Shown: positions 27,705 to 36,686, numbered from the stretch's first letter. The stretch is DNA of 64,000 nucleotides from CBDHGY01 sp965263325 (GCA_965263325.1 CBDHGY010000002.1:1054001-1118000), one strand, 5' to 3'. The notes: a model not told the origin generated them from the sequence alone. Program-made: numbers and translations.

Positions 27705-28313
27705 ATGTCTGCTGTACCACAAGAAACGCTCAGCCGGTTTCAGGTGACGCGCAAGAAGAAAGACCGGAGGCGTAATCGTAGAGTCGCCATTCGGATTAAG
27801 GGTCGCTTCTTGAATGAAGTAAGCGAAGACAAAGGTCTTCAAACCCGCAATATCTCCTGTGGGGGAGCCCTCATCGACAGTGATTATCGCCCGCCAGTCG
27901 GCGCAAATATCGTTTGTTACTTTGATCACCTGGGCCGAGTTGCCGCAACGGTAAACCGCGTCACCAATACCGGCTTCGCCGTGAATTTCCACACGACGCA
28001 AACCAAGCGAGACAGGTTGGCCGACAAGCTAACCTGGATGATCAATCGCGGCCCGTTACAAATGGACGAAGAGCGCAAAGCTTCTCGCTACGCCGCGGGC
28101 GGCCCAGCAATTGTACAGCGCGAAGATGGACGAAATTTGCAATGCCGGGTCATCGATATTTCACTGACTGGGGCTAGTTTCAAAACCGATGGTCCGATGC
28201 CCATTATCGGAGAAAAGGTGAAGGCCGGAAATCTATACGGGCGGGTTGTCCGCAGTGCAGAGCACTTTTTCGCCATTCGTTACTTAACAAAATCAGAGAC
28301 AGCCGAACGTTAA
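27705..28313 (+). CDS. Protein with two PilZ domains (probable c-di-GMP binding)
   Basis: 202 aa. The first PilZ unit has RRRNRR (about 21-26) and NISCGG (about 49-54); the second begins RKASRY (about 125) and has DISLTGAS, both close to the RxxxR...D/NxSxxG nucleotide-binding pattern. No membrane segment or enzymatic domain is attached. It probably relays c-di-GMP levels to an unknown target, perhaps motility or surface attachment. First of three plus-strand genes. Confidence 0.85.
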   Translation: MSAVPQETLSRFQVTRKKKDRRRNRRVAIRIKGRFLNEVSEDKGLQTRNISCGGALIDSDYRPPVGANIVCYFDHLGRVAATVNRVTNTGFAVNFHTTQTKRDRLADKLTWMINRGPLQMDEERKASRYAAGGPAIVQREDGRNLQCRVIDISLTGASFKTDGPMPIIGEKVKAGNLYGRVVRSAEHFFAIRYLTKSETAER

Positions 28314-28376
28314 CCATATCCTTGCCAACGCTCATTAACCTGACACCATATGAATGTGGAAACAGGGGCTTGATAA

Positions 28377-28895
28377 ATGACAAGGTCAAAACCTCTCGAC
28401 TTGAATAAAGTCGACCCATCCGTTTGGCGCGTCCTCGTCTCCGATGAGGTATACGGTCCATATACACTTGGTCAGGTTAGACAGTTCATCAAGGAAGGCC
28501 GGATCAAGGCGCGGAGCAAAATAGCTGAAGGAAATAATGCTCGCTTCGTCCCTGCAGCGTCATCCCCGAAACTTCGCCCGGTATTCCAAAAAGAAACGCT
28601 AGCAACTCCAGCTGCAAAATTCGCAAATCTCGTCATTATTGCTCAGCTGCTCGATAGTGATCGCGCATTGGTTAACATGCTCAATCAGCTTGGTTCATTT
28701 GGAGAGGCAATGCCCGGCGTTTTTCTGCTTAGATCAAACGCGCGCCTGTCTGAAATTCATACCAAGCTCACTTCGGTGACGCGCGAAGGTGAAAAAATCA
28801 TGATTGTCGACGCAACGCATGACCGCCTCGCCTGGCTGGGGCTGGGTGCTGAGACCGATGAACATATGAAAGCGATCTGGAGCAAAGCCGCATGA
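28377..28895 (+). CDS. GYF_2/DUF4339-like domain protein
   Basis: 172 aa, no signal peptide or membrane helix. Residues about 17-55 (WRVLVSDEVYGPYTLGQV, then FIKEGRIKARSKI) match the small GYF_2 fold that usually binds peptides. The C-terminal part (about 80-170) is not recognised; it has alternating beta and alpha segments (NLVIIAQLLD, KIMIVDATHDRLAWLG). It overlaps the next gene by four bases. Function unknown. Confidence 0.7.
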   Translation: MTRSKPLDLNKVDPSVWRVLVSDEVYGPYTLGQVRQFIKEGRIKARSKIAEGNNARFVPAASSPKLRPVFQKETLATPAAKFANLVIIAQLLDSDRALVNMLNQLGSFGEAMPGVFLLRSNARLSEIHTKLTSVTREGEKIMIVDATHDRLAWLGLGAETDEHMKAIWSKAA

Positions 28896-29470
28896 GTGAC
28901 AGTGAAGATTCTCGCGGAAAAGTTGGTACCGCTTTTTCCAAATACTTTGCTCACCGCAAAAATCACGGAAGCGACATAGCGCAAACCAATGCATCGACTT
29001 GGGTCGCTATGGTGACTGCGATCATCGGTGGCTTTGTGGCCTTGTCGACTTACCGCACGGACGTCGCAAAACAAATCGACCAATCCGTTGAGAAGTCATT
29101 CGAAATGATCAGCACTTGGAATGGTGAAAGCCTAAGAGACCCTCGCCAGAGAGTGCTTTCTTATGTGTATGCTCGCCGTGCCTGCGACGCGCGCATATTT
29201 AGCAGAGATCTAACCGACGATGATTTCGTGCGCGTTCTGGAGTTTTTCGATCTTGTTCAGGCGTGCATCGACGCAAATCTGTGCGATCGCGAAACAGCTA
29301 TGCAGTTTTTTGCACCGCATGCTAATTTCCAATGGCCGATCCTCGAACGCAGCGTGTCGGAAATGAGCGAAAGCAAAATGGCCATTCGCTCGGATCCGAA
29401 CTTTGCTGTTGGTATGAAAGCGCTTGCACAGGACCCAGTCGAAGCCGAACCGTGCGACGGTAATTTCTAA
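28892..29470 (+). CDS. Unrecognised protein with one membrane helix
   Basis: 192 aa. A charged, basic N terminus (1-33) is followed by one hydrophobic segment (about 35-53, WVAMVTAIIGGFVALSTY) and a soluble, acidic domain with four cysteines. Start overlaps the GYF gene by four bases, so the two products are probably made together. No family recognised. The stop overlaps the stop of the convergent SDR gene. Confidence 0.65.
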   Translation: MSDSEDSRGKVGTAFSKYFAHRKNHGSDIAQTNASTWVAMVTAIIGGFVALSTYRTDVAKQIDQSVEKSFEMISTWNGESLRDPRQRVLSYVYARRACDARIFSRDLTDDDFVRVLEFFDLVQACIDANLCDRETAMQFFAPHANFQWPILERSVSEMSESKMAIRSDPNFAVGMKALAQDPVEAEPCDGNF

Positions 29471-30228
29471 AGCGGAGATAGGGTGTGACCACCATCAACG
29501 ACGATTGTTGAACCGGTCATATAGCTCCCGGCATCTGACGCTAATAACAGTAAAGGTCCTGCAAGCTCGCTAACCTCACCTATACGGCGCATTGCAATGC
29601 GCCGTGTCATCTTTTCTCCCTCATCGGTTTCGAAGAAGCTCTCATTGATGTCGGTTAAAAAATAGCCCGGCGCGATCGCATTCACACGCACATTGAACCG
29701 CGCCATTTCCAGCGCCATGATACGGGTGAGATGATCAACCGCGGCTTTTGACGATGCATACGCCGCAAGTGTATGGCTGGGGCGCAATGCGGTAATTGAA
29801 GCAATATTGATGATACTCCCGCTTTTGCCCGCTTGTGTCATCGCGTTGGCCGCAGCTTTCGCGACACGCCAGACGGCGGTATAATTCGTATCGATTACCG
29901 TCGCCCAGTCTTCTTCACTCATCTTTGTAAAGAACGCTTCGCGGCTGAGGCCTGCATTGTTGACAAGGATGTCTGCTGGCGCACCAAGTTCGGTCTGTAT
30001 CTTTGCAAACCCAGCCTCCACGCTTTCAGCAGACGTCACATCCATTGCAATTGGAAGCGCCTCGCCGCCGCCAGATCGTATCTCGGCTGCAAGAGCTTCC
30101 AATTTGTCCAGCCGGCGCGCAGCAATGACCACCCGCGCACCATTTTCGGACAAGACTTTAGCGAATGAGGCTCCAAGGCCGCTCGAGGCTCCTGTAATCA
30201 GGGCCGTGTTTCCGGATAAATTAAACAT
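29467..30228 (-). CDS. Short-chain dehydrogenase/reductase
   Basis: 253 aa, classical SDR. NAD(P)-binding TGASSGLG (12-19), NNAG (about 90-93), and catalytic Ser144, Tyr157 and Lys161 (YASSK). Arg residues after the second strand (AARRLDKL) suggest NADP(H) preference. C-terminal GSTIVVDGGHTLSPL is typical. It lies 63 bases downstream of btaB on the same strand; a link to lipid metabolism is possible but not shown. Confidence 0.9.
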   Translation of the reverse strand: MFNLSGNTALITGASSGLGASFAKVLSENGARVVIAARRLDKLEALAAEIRSGGGEALPIAMDVTSAESVEAGFAKIQTELGAPADILVNNAGLSREAFFTKMSEEDWATVIDTNYTAVWRVAKAAANAMTQAGKSGSIINIASITALRPSHTLAAYASSKAAVDHLTRIMALEMARFNVRVNAIAPGYFLTDINESFFETDEGEKMTRRIAMRRIGEVSELAGPLLLLASDAGSYMTGSTIVVDGGHTLSPL

Positions 30229-30291
30229 GGAAAAAAGCTAAACGAGCATTCCGGCCCGTATTCAAGTGGCTAAGTTCTTTTAATCGGCACC

Positions 30292-30948
30292 CTAAGCGGG
30301 CGCACGCGACAGACTGCCGAGAACAGCATAACCTCGAAACAGATTTTGAAACGATGCTTCGCTCGCCGTGTCGCGCGCAACATTGGTCAAATAGGCTTCC
30401 ATATCCTCTCGCGGAGACACATGAAATTTTGAGAGCCAGGCGAACAACATAGACCTGAACCAGCTGGGCATCCTTTCCTGTTGTCCGAAATCGACCAGGT
30501 GCAAAGAGCCCGTTTCGCCAAGCAGAGTCGCCGAGTGACTGATCGTATTTCTCCAATCTGGAATCATCGAGAGTGCATAGGAAATAAAAACACGGTCAAA
30601 ACTCGCCGCCCCAAACAAGTCATGCGCCGAGAACCCGGTCGCATCACCTTGCGCGAGTGTGATGCGATCCGACAATTTCGCCTTCTCAATATTGGCGCTG
30701 GCGGTCTTCAGCATCTCATCGGAAATATCGACACCAAACAGGATTGCATTCGGATAGCGTTTCGCCGCTTTGATCAGATTGCGCCCTGTGCCGCATCCAA
30801 CTTCTAGGATTGTGCCACCTTCTGGTGCACGCAAATCATCGAGCAAACGATCGCGCCCGAGCAAATAGTATTTTCGAGTAAGATCATAAAAATGGCGCTG
30901 ATACTTATAGACGCCATCCATTAAGCTCGCATGTGCCTGCTCAGCCAT
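30292..30948 (-). CDS. btaB: Diacylglyceryl-homoserine N-methyltransferase BtaB
   Basis: 218 aa class I SAM methyltransferase: motif I LEVGCGTGRN (about 48-57), acidic loop GVDISDEM (about 73-80). It starts one base after the btaA stop, the standard btaAB arrangement. BtaB adds three methyl groups to diacylglyceryl homoserine to give the betaine lipid DGTS, which replaces phospholipids when phosphate is scarce. Assignment rests on fold plus linkage to btaA. Confidence 0.88.
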   Translation of the reverse strand: MAEQAHASLMDGVYKYQRHFYDLTRKYYLLGRDRLLDDLRAPEGGTILEVGCGTGRNLIKAAKRYPNAILFGVDISDEMLKTASANIEKAKLSDRITLAQGDATGFSAHDLFGAASFDRVFISYALSMIPDWRNTISHSATLLGETGSLHLVDFGQQERMPSWFRSMLFAWLSKFHVSPREDMEAYLTNVARDTASEASFQNLFRGYAVLGSLSRAPA

Positions 30949-30949
30949 G

Positions 30950-32182
30950 TCAGCCCGCTTTCACGTACAGATGAAATCCGCCATAAATTGCTGAACGATC
31001 CTTGCGTGTCCACTCGGCAGATTGCTGCTCTTTGTAATCCCATTGTGACAGCACGGCATCATGAACACGCCCTGGCAGCAGCGATGGCTCGGCCGCCGTG
31101 CGGAAAATTACGCGAGCTCCGGGCGCAGCAGTGCGCGTGATCTCACTCCATAATTCGTTTAGCTGCTCATCATTCATCCAGTCTTGCGCATCCAGCAAAA
31201 CATAACCGTTTCGCGATCGATCGGGCAGCGTGCGAAGATGATCGGTAAAACTCTCATTGATGACTTGTAACCGATTGGCGTTTGCACGAACTGTCTCGAA
31301 ATTGTCTTTCTGTAGATAAGGTGGCAAGGATGCGTCCGGGGCGGAATCGTAGCGCCGCATAAATCCCTGCCAGGCAAAATAGTTGTCTTTCAGCGGAAAA
31401 TCACATGCGAGCTTGCGTGTGCGTTCTCTTAGCACAGCCACCATATCGCCGTCTGGCCCCGCGAGTGCCTCATACTGCGCCGGCGGAATTCCAAGACCGA
31501 AAAGAGCTGCACGGCGCGAGGCCAGGAATTTCACCAAGCGTTTCTCGAAAAGCGGAGCGATATCACTCTCAAAAAAAGCGACTTGCTCTGCTTGGGTTTG
31601 CGCGTCACCTAGTTTTCGTAAATTCGTTCCGAGTCGGCGAGTAAGGAAATGCGCCGTACCAATAAATCTACCCAGCAGGCCTTTGCGATAAAAGCCCTTT
31701 GTAAACGCTTTGATGTTCGCGCCGGAAAACAATCCGCCCTTTTCCCACCAATCGCGCGACGCTTCATCTAAGTATGGCGCAATGTGTTTCTTGTAGAGTT
31801 CCAAATTTTCCTTGCGGTTGGCTTCGCCAAAAAATTGTAAGAAGGCTGCATGATCCGGGAAGTTCTGAGCAGCGGCAATTTTCAGTCGTCCGAGCGCAAC
31901 GTGAGCGGGGGACAAATCAACCGAAGTAATTCGTGCAGGACCACCCGTCAGATAAGACATCGTGTTGCAGGAACCAGAAGCAATACAAATAATGTGGTCT
32001 TCAGGCTCTATATTGAGCGCTTCCATATCCACGACCGGGTCTTCCCATATCTGTGGATAAACCAATCCCTTGAATGCCTTGGCGAATATGCGTTCCAAAA
32101 TACCTTCAAAACTGAAGGCCGAATTCTGGTATACGGCCTCTCCGAGGCGCTCCCCGACCGAAACGCTGGCGGCATCATTCAT
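30950..32182 (-). CDS. btaA: SAM:diacylglycerol 3-amino-3-carboxypropyltransferase BtaA (DUF3419)
   Basis: About 410 aa from the ATG at 32182, preceded by a GGAG site 7 nt away; an earlier start adds 16 residues without support. Family features: VYPQIWEDPVVDMEAL near the start, SAM-binding ICIASGSCNTMSYL, SVDLSPAH, the GLFSGANI region and the C-terminal DAQDWMNDEQL. BtaA transfers the 3-amino-3-carboxypropyl group of SAM to diacylglycerol, the first step to DGTS. Phosphate-starvation control is expected, but no clear Pho box was found upstream. Confidence 0.93.
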   Translation of the reverse strand: MNDAASVSVGERLGEAVYQNSAFSFEGILERIFAKAFKGLVYPQIWEDPVVDMEALNIEPEDHIICIASGSCNTMSYLTGGPARITSVDLSPAHVALGRLKIAAAQNFPDHAAFLQFFGEANRKENLELYKKHIAPYLDEASRDWWEKGGLFSGANIKAFTKGFYRKGLLGRFIGTAHFLTRRLGTNLRKLGDAQTQAEQVAFFESDIAPLFEKRLVKFLASRRAALFGLGIPPAQYEALAGPDGDMVAVLRERTRKLACDFPLKDNYFAWQGFMRRYDSAPDASLPPYLQKDNFETVRANANRLQVINESFTDHLRTLPDRSRNGYVLLDAQDWMNDEQLNELWSEITRTAAPGARVIFRTAAEPSLLPGRVHDAVLSQWDYKEQQSAEWTRKDRSAIYGGFHLYVKAG

Positions 32183-32307
32183 TATTGTCTCCAATTCGCA
32201 GATTCGGGCGCAAACCAAGTGATGACGCAATTACACGGCGAATGAAAGAAGTACTTCCGACTTTGGAAAAAAATTAAACAATTACATAGCCAAAAAAAGA
32301 AAATACG

Positions 32308-32380
32308 TGAGCCGTACAGGGATCGAACCTGTGACCCTCTGATTAAAAGTCAGATGCTCTACCGACTGAGCTAACGGCTC
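32308..32380 (-). tRNA. tRNA-Lys (anticodon TTT)
   Basis: 73 nt, CCA not encoded. Acceptor arms GAGCCGT/ACGGCTC, D arm GCTC/GAGC, anticodon stem TCTGA/TCAGA with loop CTTTTAA, T arm ACAGG-TTCGATC-CCTGT. Confidence 0.97.
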
Positions 32381-32504
32381 CACGTCGGCGCTATGTAGTC
32401 CGCTGCGCCTTACCGGTCAATGAATGCGTGCGTGTTTTCCTGTTTTTTTGCGGCAGTGTACGCAATGCCTTGTAATCGCCGTATCTAATCTCTTTTATGC
32501 GCGC

Positions 32505-33221
32505 ATGGGACGGAGACGATTCATTATTCTCGCCAGCGTGTTGACTGCTTTGGGTTTACCCGGCGCAGCGCAAGAGCAAAAAAGTGCGAACATGCCCGAG
32601 GCTGAACAGCCCGGGACGATGTCGCGTGCCGGATTCGCAGCAACCAGTGCTATTCGTCAAACCAGAGATGGTATCACCACCGCGGCCATGTCCCCCCTGC
32701 AGGACCTCAATTTGCGCCGCAAAGAAATACCTCCTGTGCTGGCAATGCTAGATAATCCTTACGACCTTCCTCACGCGCTTGGTTGCTATGAAATTGCCGC
32801 GATGATCCGAGACCTTGATGAAGTCTTGGGGAGAGACTGGGATGCCCCACGCGTCGAAGAGAAACAATGGGATCGGCGCGCAGCAGATGGCGTTGCAGGT
32901 GCCGCACTCAACGCGGTCTCGTCTGAGGCGTCGGGCATGATCCCATTTCGCGGCGTCGTTCGCAAATTATCGCAAGCAGAACAACACGCAAAGTCATACG
33001 CACGCGCCTTTAAGATTGGCGGCCAACGCCGTGCATTTTTGAAGGGTGTTGGCCATGCGAAAGGTTGCATTGGGTCTGCTGCACCGCGCTGGGTCGAAAC
33101 AGATGGCGAGGACAATTCAATGTATCGCCGAATCCGCCCTAGCGCCGACAAAGAAAAAGAAATGGAAAACGAAGCTAAGCGCCGCGAGGAAACGACGCCG
33201 TATCAGCCCAGCGCGAACTGA
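32505..33221 (+). CDS. Exported protein of unknown function
   Basis: About 238 aa from the ATG at 32505, where a signal peptide begins at once (MGRRRFIILASVLTALGLPGAAQ). The mature part is rich in Ala, Arg and Glu with few hydrophobic stretches, one Cys pair (Cys near 106 and 201) and a charged, low-complexity C terminus. Possible periplasmic protein. Its last 47 bases overlap the 3' end of tgt on the other strand. No family recognised. Confidence 0.65.
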   Translation: MGRRRFIILASVLTALGLPGAAQEQKSANMPEAEQPGTMSRAGFAATSAIRQTRDGITTAAMSPLQDLNLRRKEIPPVLAMLDNPYDLPHALGCYEIAAMIRDLDEVLGRDWDAPRVEEKQWDRRAADGVAGAALNAVSSEASGMIPFRGVVRKLSQAEQHAKSYARAFKIGGQRRAFLKGVGHAKGCIGSAAPRWVETDGEDNSMYRRIRPSADKEKEMENEAKRREETTPYQPSAN

Positions 33222-34311
33222 GTTCCTCGCGTAGCTGCGCGAAACTGCCGTCGGCAATTGCGCTGCGCAGCCTGTGCATGAGCGATTGAAAGAAAGCGGT
33301 GTTATGCCAGCTCAGCAGCATCGGCCCGAGATATTCTCCAGCTTTAAAAAGATGATGCAAATAGGCTTTGCTGTAATCGCGGCTCGCAGGGCACGCACTC
33401 GCTGGATCTAGCGGCGAGGTGTCTTCATTGAATTTTGCGTTTTTTAGATTCAGCGGCCCCTCCCACGTCCAGGCCTGACCATGGCGACCAGAACGCGTCG
33501 GAAGCACGCAATCAAACATATCAATTCCGCGAGCAACCGCCTCGACAAGATCGACTGGCTTGCCTACTCCCATGACGTAGCGCGGGCGATCTTCGGGTAA
33601 ATGCGGGACCGTCATGTCGATTGTGCGGCACATTTGTTCATGCCCTTCTCCGACCGCCAAACCTCCAAGCGCGTACCCGCCAAAGCCCTGCGAGACAACG
33701 CCTTTCGCAGATTGCTCGCGCAGGTCCTCGAAATTCGAGCCCTGAACAATACCGAAAAGGGTTTGCGCGGAGCGCTCACCAAAAGAGTCTACCGAGCGCT
33801 GCCCCCACTCCAGCGAGAGCTCAAGGCTGCGTTCGGCCTCCTCATGAGAACAAGGAAAATCGGTACACTCATCCAGCTGCATCGATATATCAGCGCCGAG
33901 CAAATCAGCTTGAATCTCTATGCTTCGTGCCGGAGTTAATCGGTGCTTTGATCCATCGATATGGCTTTGAAACGTTACGCCATCTGCATCCATTTTTCTG
34001 AGCTGCGCAAGCGACCAAACCTGAAATCCGCCACTGTCGGTCAGCATCGGCCCTTGCCATCCCGCAAACTTATGCAAACCGCCAAGCCGTGCGACGCGCT
34101 CAGCACCAGGGCGAAGCATCAGGTGATAAGTGTTACCTAGAATGATATCGGCACCCGCGCTCTCCACCTGGTCCATATAGAGCGCTTTGACGGTTCCGGC
34201 CGTGCCCACAGGCATGAAGGCGGGCGTGCGGATTTCACCGCGCGGCGTAACGAGTTTGCCGGCACGCGCTGCGCCCGAACGCGCGGAAATCTCAAACTGG
34301 AACTCTGCCAT
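33175..34311 (-). CDS. tgt: Queuine tRNA-ribosyltransferase Tgt with altered zinc site
   Basis: 378 aa, full length. Exchanges guanine 34 for preQ1 in GUN-anticodon tRNAs. General base Asp92 (TDSGGFQ) and nucleophile Asp267 (FDCVLPTRSGRHG) are present. The structural zinc site, normally CxCxxC plus His, reads S305-A-C307-P-A-S310 with His336 kept, so two of three cysteine ligands are Ser (codons AGT at 33397-33399 and AGC at 33382-33384, each one base from a Cys codon). The enzyme may bind zinc weakly or be stabilised otherwise. It overlaps the convergent exported-protein gene by 47 bases. Confidence 0.93.
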   Translation of the reverse strand: MAEFQFEISARSGAARAGKLVTPRGEIRTPAFMPVGTAGTVKALYMDQVESAGADIILGNTYHLMLRPGAERVARLGGLHKFAGWQGPMLTDSGGFQVWSLAQLRKMDADGVTFQSHIDGSKHRLTPARSIEIQADLLGADISMQLDECTDFPCSHEEAERSLELSLEWGQRSVDSFGERSAQTLFGIVQGSNFEDLREQSAKGVVSQGFGGYALGGLAVGEGHEQMCRTIDMTVPHLPEDRPRYVMGVGKPVDLVEAVARGIDMFDCVLPTRSGRHGQAWTWEGPLNLKNAKFNEDTSPLDPASACPASRDYSKAYLHHLFKAGEYLGPMLLSWHNTAFFQSLMHRLRSAIADGSFAQLREELSSRWADTASFPRGA

Positions 34312-34350
34312 GAGGTCTCACTTCAGGTATCACGTACACGGCGACGTCGC

Positions 34351-34384
34351 AGAAAACAAAAGCCCCGGCAAATTTGCCGGGGCT
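34351..34384 (-). terminator. Rho-independent terminator after the TonB2-type operon
   Basis: A perfect 24-bp palindrome (34361-34384, arms AGCCCCGGCA) followed on the minus strand by TTTTGTTTTC. It lies 25 bases after the stop of the TPR gene and separates the operon from tgt. Confidence 0.9.
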
Positions 34385-34408
34385 AATCGAATACTGGAAA
34401 TCAGAAAA

Positions 34409-35794
34409 TCAGAGTGTCTTCTCGACTTCTGCCAGAGCTTCCTGCGCGGCCACCAGGCGCTCTTCAACGGTCTTACAACCTTCTGGCAGATCATCTGGAT
34501 CGAGGACTTTCAGTTGATCACAACGGTCTTTTTCGTTGGTGAGTTCGATAACTGGCTGCTGCGCCTGGAACCGGCGAAGCGCAACGGCTGTTGCATCTTC
34601 AGATTCCATGAAGGCGAGCCATCCGCGGCCACCGCGATTACCCGCATTTCGGAACGCTTCTCGCGCGCCGGGGCGATCACCCTTTTCATAGCGAGATTGG
34701 CCAATGAGAACCCAAGCGAGGCCTTTGTCCTTGGCACCCCCCATATCAATCGCACGCCGCAGCGCTTTCTCAGCTTCATCCCATTGCTGCAGGTCAGCAT
34801 GGGACCTGCCGAGACGCTCAAGCATCGGCGCACCCCCGCCATTGGCGGCGGCTTTTTCGATAACGGGGATCGCGCGCTTATGTTCACGTGCGACCTGATA
34901 CAAATTAGCGAGCAGTTCGAGATTAGCGAGACTAGACGAAATCCGGTTCTGGTTCATTTCTTTTTCGAGAATCTTCGCAGCCTGGTATGGCGCATTGAAC
35001 CGGTTGTAGAAATTCACGACCCTTTTTAGCTCTGCCTCTGTGGACAGAAGCCCGGCATGATACATCGCTTTTTGAACTTCAAACGCTTTTCGCTCGTCCT
35101 TTGATTTATAATAGTTACCGGAAATTGCTTCCCAGATCCGTTTGTCCGTAGGATCGAGTACCACCATTCTTTCGAGCAATTGTGCTTGCTTTCCAAGTTG
35201 GTTGGTTTTCTCATAGAGATACAAAAGAAATTGGAACACTTCTTTCTTGGCGTTGGAACCATCGGCCTCAAGGACCTTCTCAGCATAGGTCACAGCCGTG
35301 CGCTGATCGCCTAGCTTCTCGTTCAAGACGGCCATCCGCCAATTGTCATCACGCGTCGGGCGCCCGCCGAGTTGGATCCACTTGTTGAAAGCGTCGCGCG
35401 CTTTAGCCTTGTTATCGGCCTGAAGATATAGTTGGCCAATATTGTAGTAAATTTTCAGGCGCTGATCGGCTGGCACGCCAGAATTTGCAACGGCCTCAAG
35501 ATCACGAACCGCCGCGTCGTAGCGACCGAGGGCGATATTAATACCCGCAGAAAGCTGCGTGGCGGCATTTCGCTCATAACAATTCAAATCTGGAATCGCG
35601 CGTAGTTGCTGTAAAAGCTCGGCGGCTTTCTGGTTATTGTTATTTTGAAGGTGCTCGGTTTCCGCTTTGAGATATATTTCCGCGGGTTTCGACCGGAATT
35701 CAGTAACATCGCACGCCTGTGCAGATGCCGCGGCACCGAATACCGCAAAAAAGCCAGCTGTTGCCGCGCCTTTAATGAACAATTTCATGCTCAT
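34409..35794 (-). CDS. Periplasmic TPR-repeat protein of the TonB2-type operon
   Basis: About 461 aa from the ATG at 35794, with GAGGAG 8 nt upstream; a longer frame reaches 35974 without support. Signal peptide (MKLFIKGAATAGFFAVFGAAASAQA), then several TPR-like helical pairs between about 40 and 400 (for example RLKIYYNIGQLYLQADNKAK and GRSHADLQQWDEAEKALRRA). Such TPR proteins are standard at the 3' end of DUF3450-TtpC-ExbB-ExbD-TonB operons. It is probably a periplasmic scaffold for energy transfer to outer-membrane receptors. It ends in a perfect terminator. Confidence 0.82.
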   Translation of the reverse strand: MSMKLFIKGAATAGFFAVFGAAASAQACDVTEFRSKPAEIYLKAETEHLQNNNNQKAAELLQQLRAIPDLNCYERNAATQLSAGINIALGRYDAAVRDLEAVANSGVPADQRLKIYYNIGQLYLQADNKAKARDAFNKWIQLGGRPTRDDNWRMAVLNEKLGDQRTAVTYAEKVLEADGSNAKKEVFQFLLYLYEKTNQLGKQAQLLERMVVLDPTDKRIWEAISGNYYKSKDERKAFEVQKAMYHAGLLSTEAELKRVVNFYNRFNAPYQAAKILEKEMNQNRISSSLANLELLANLYQVAREHKRAIPVIEKAAANGGGAPMLERLGRSHADLQQWDEAEKALRRAIDMGGAKDKGLAWVLIGQSRYEKGDRPGAREAFRNAGNRGGRGWLAFMESEDATAVALRRFQAQQPVIELTNEKDRCDQLKVLDPDDLPEGCKTVEERLVAAQEALAEVEKTL

Positions 35795-35980
35795 GGGTTT
35801 CACTCCTCGTTTGCGGTAATTCCGCTTGAGTACCAATGAACCGGAGAATGGCCTTCGGTTCAAGATCATATCTCTGTGATAATCAGACTCTTTGGCAATT
35901 TTTCGCAGTTTTGATGTGTTTTCAACTCTCTGTGATGTTTGCGCAATGACCCGTTTTTCGCGCCTTAAGGGCAAATAGGC

Positions 35981-36667
35981 TCACTCAGCCAAATTGTAGG
36001 TGATTGGATAAACAACATTACTTCGCTCGACGGGCTGACCGTCGATAATCTCTGGCGAGAACCGCGATGCTGAAACAGCGCGTTTTGCTGAGGAAGCAAA
36101 GCCTGGATGCGTACAATCAGGTCGAATATTATAAGGTTCTCCGCGGACTGATACGTTAAACCTAACTTCGCAGCTCCCTTGGATTCCGCGCTCGAGCAAC
36201 CGGTCCGGGTAAACGGCAGCTGGTCCCGAAATGGGTTGTAACTGCTTTTGCCGCGTCACGCTCCTCATATGGGTTGGAAGAAGCTGGCCATACTCGATCC
36301 GCTCTGGCACGCGTCCAAAGTCATGAGTTTGCGGGATAAAAGCCTCTACTTGATCAATCTCATAAGGCGCAGGGCGCGGCGGCGGCGCAGAAGCTTCGAT
36401 AGGTAGCGCAGGCTCATAAGTTGATGACTCAATAGGAGTTTTAACGTGCGGTGTAATGCGCGAGAGTTCCGGCAGGGGCTCAAACTCTTTTGGCGCATCA
36501 TAGCTACCGATCGCCGTGTACATAAATGTGAAAAGGCCAAAGGTCATAGCGGCCGCAGGCATTGCGCCGGATATCAGACGACTGCCTCCGAATTGCAATT
36601 TCGACTGAATTCCAACCGAACGGGACTCTCCTATAGTTCCAGCTTGTGTGCTTCTTCGAAACTTCAT
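35981..36667 (-). CDS. tonB: TonB-like energy transducer (second copy)
   Basis: About 228 aa from the ATG at 36667, with GAGGAG 8 nt upstream. A basic cytoplasmic tail of about 40 residues, longer than in the first copy, precedes one membrane helix (about 37-55) and a Pro-rich span. The C-terminal TonB domain has YPDRLLERGIQGSCEVRFNV and FSPEIIDGQPVERSNVVYP. Two cysteines in this domain match those of the first copy. A terminator precedes it and a candidate promoter/palindrome lies just upstream, so it can be expressed separately from the exb genes. Confidence 0.85.
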   Translation of the reverse strand: MKFRRSTQAGTIGESRSVGIQSKLQFGGSRLISGAMPAAAMTFGLFTFMYTAIGSYDAPKEFEPLPELSRITPHVKTPIESSTYEPALPIEASAPPPRPAPYEIDQVEAFIPQTHDFGRVPERIEYGQLLPTHMRSVTRQKQLQPISGPAAVYPDRLLERGIQGSCEVRFNVSVRGEPYNIRPDCTHPGFASSAKRAVSASRFSPEIIDGQPVERSNVVYPITYNLAE

Positions 36668-36686
36668 GACGGTCACTCCTCTCTCT

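Noticed and set aside
32183..32307. Possible Pho box upstream of btaA (GTGTAAT-4 nt-TCATCAC on the minus strand)
   Set aside because: Only about 9 of 14 consensus positions match and spacing is imperfect; not better than chance in an AT-rich stretch.
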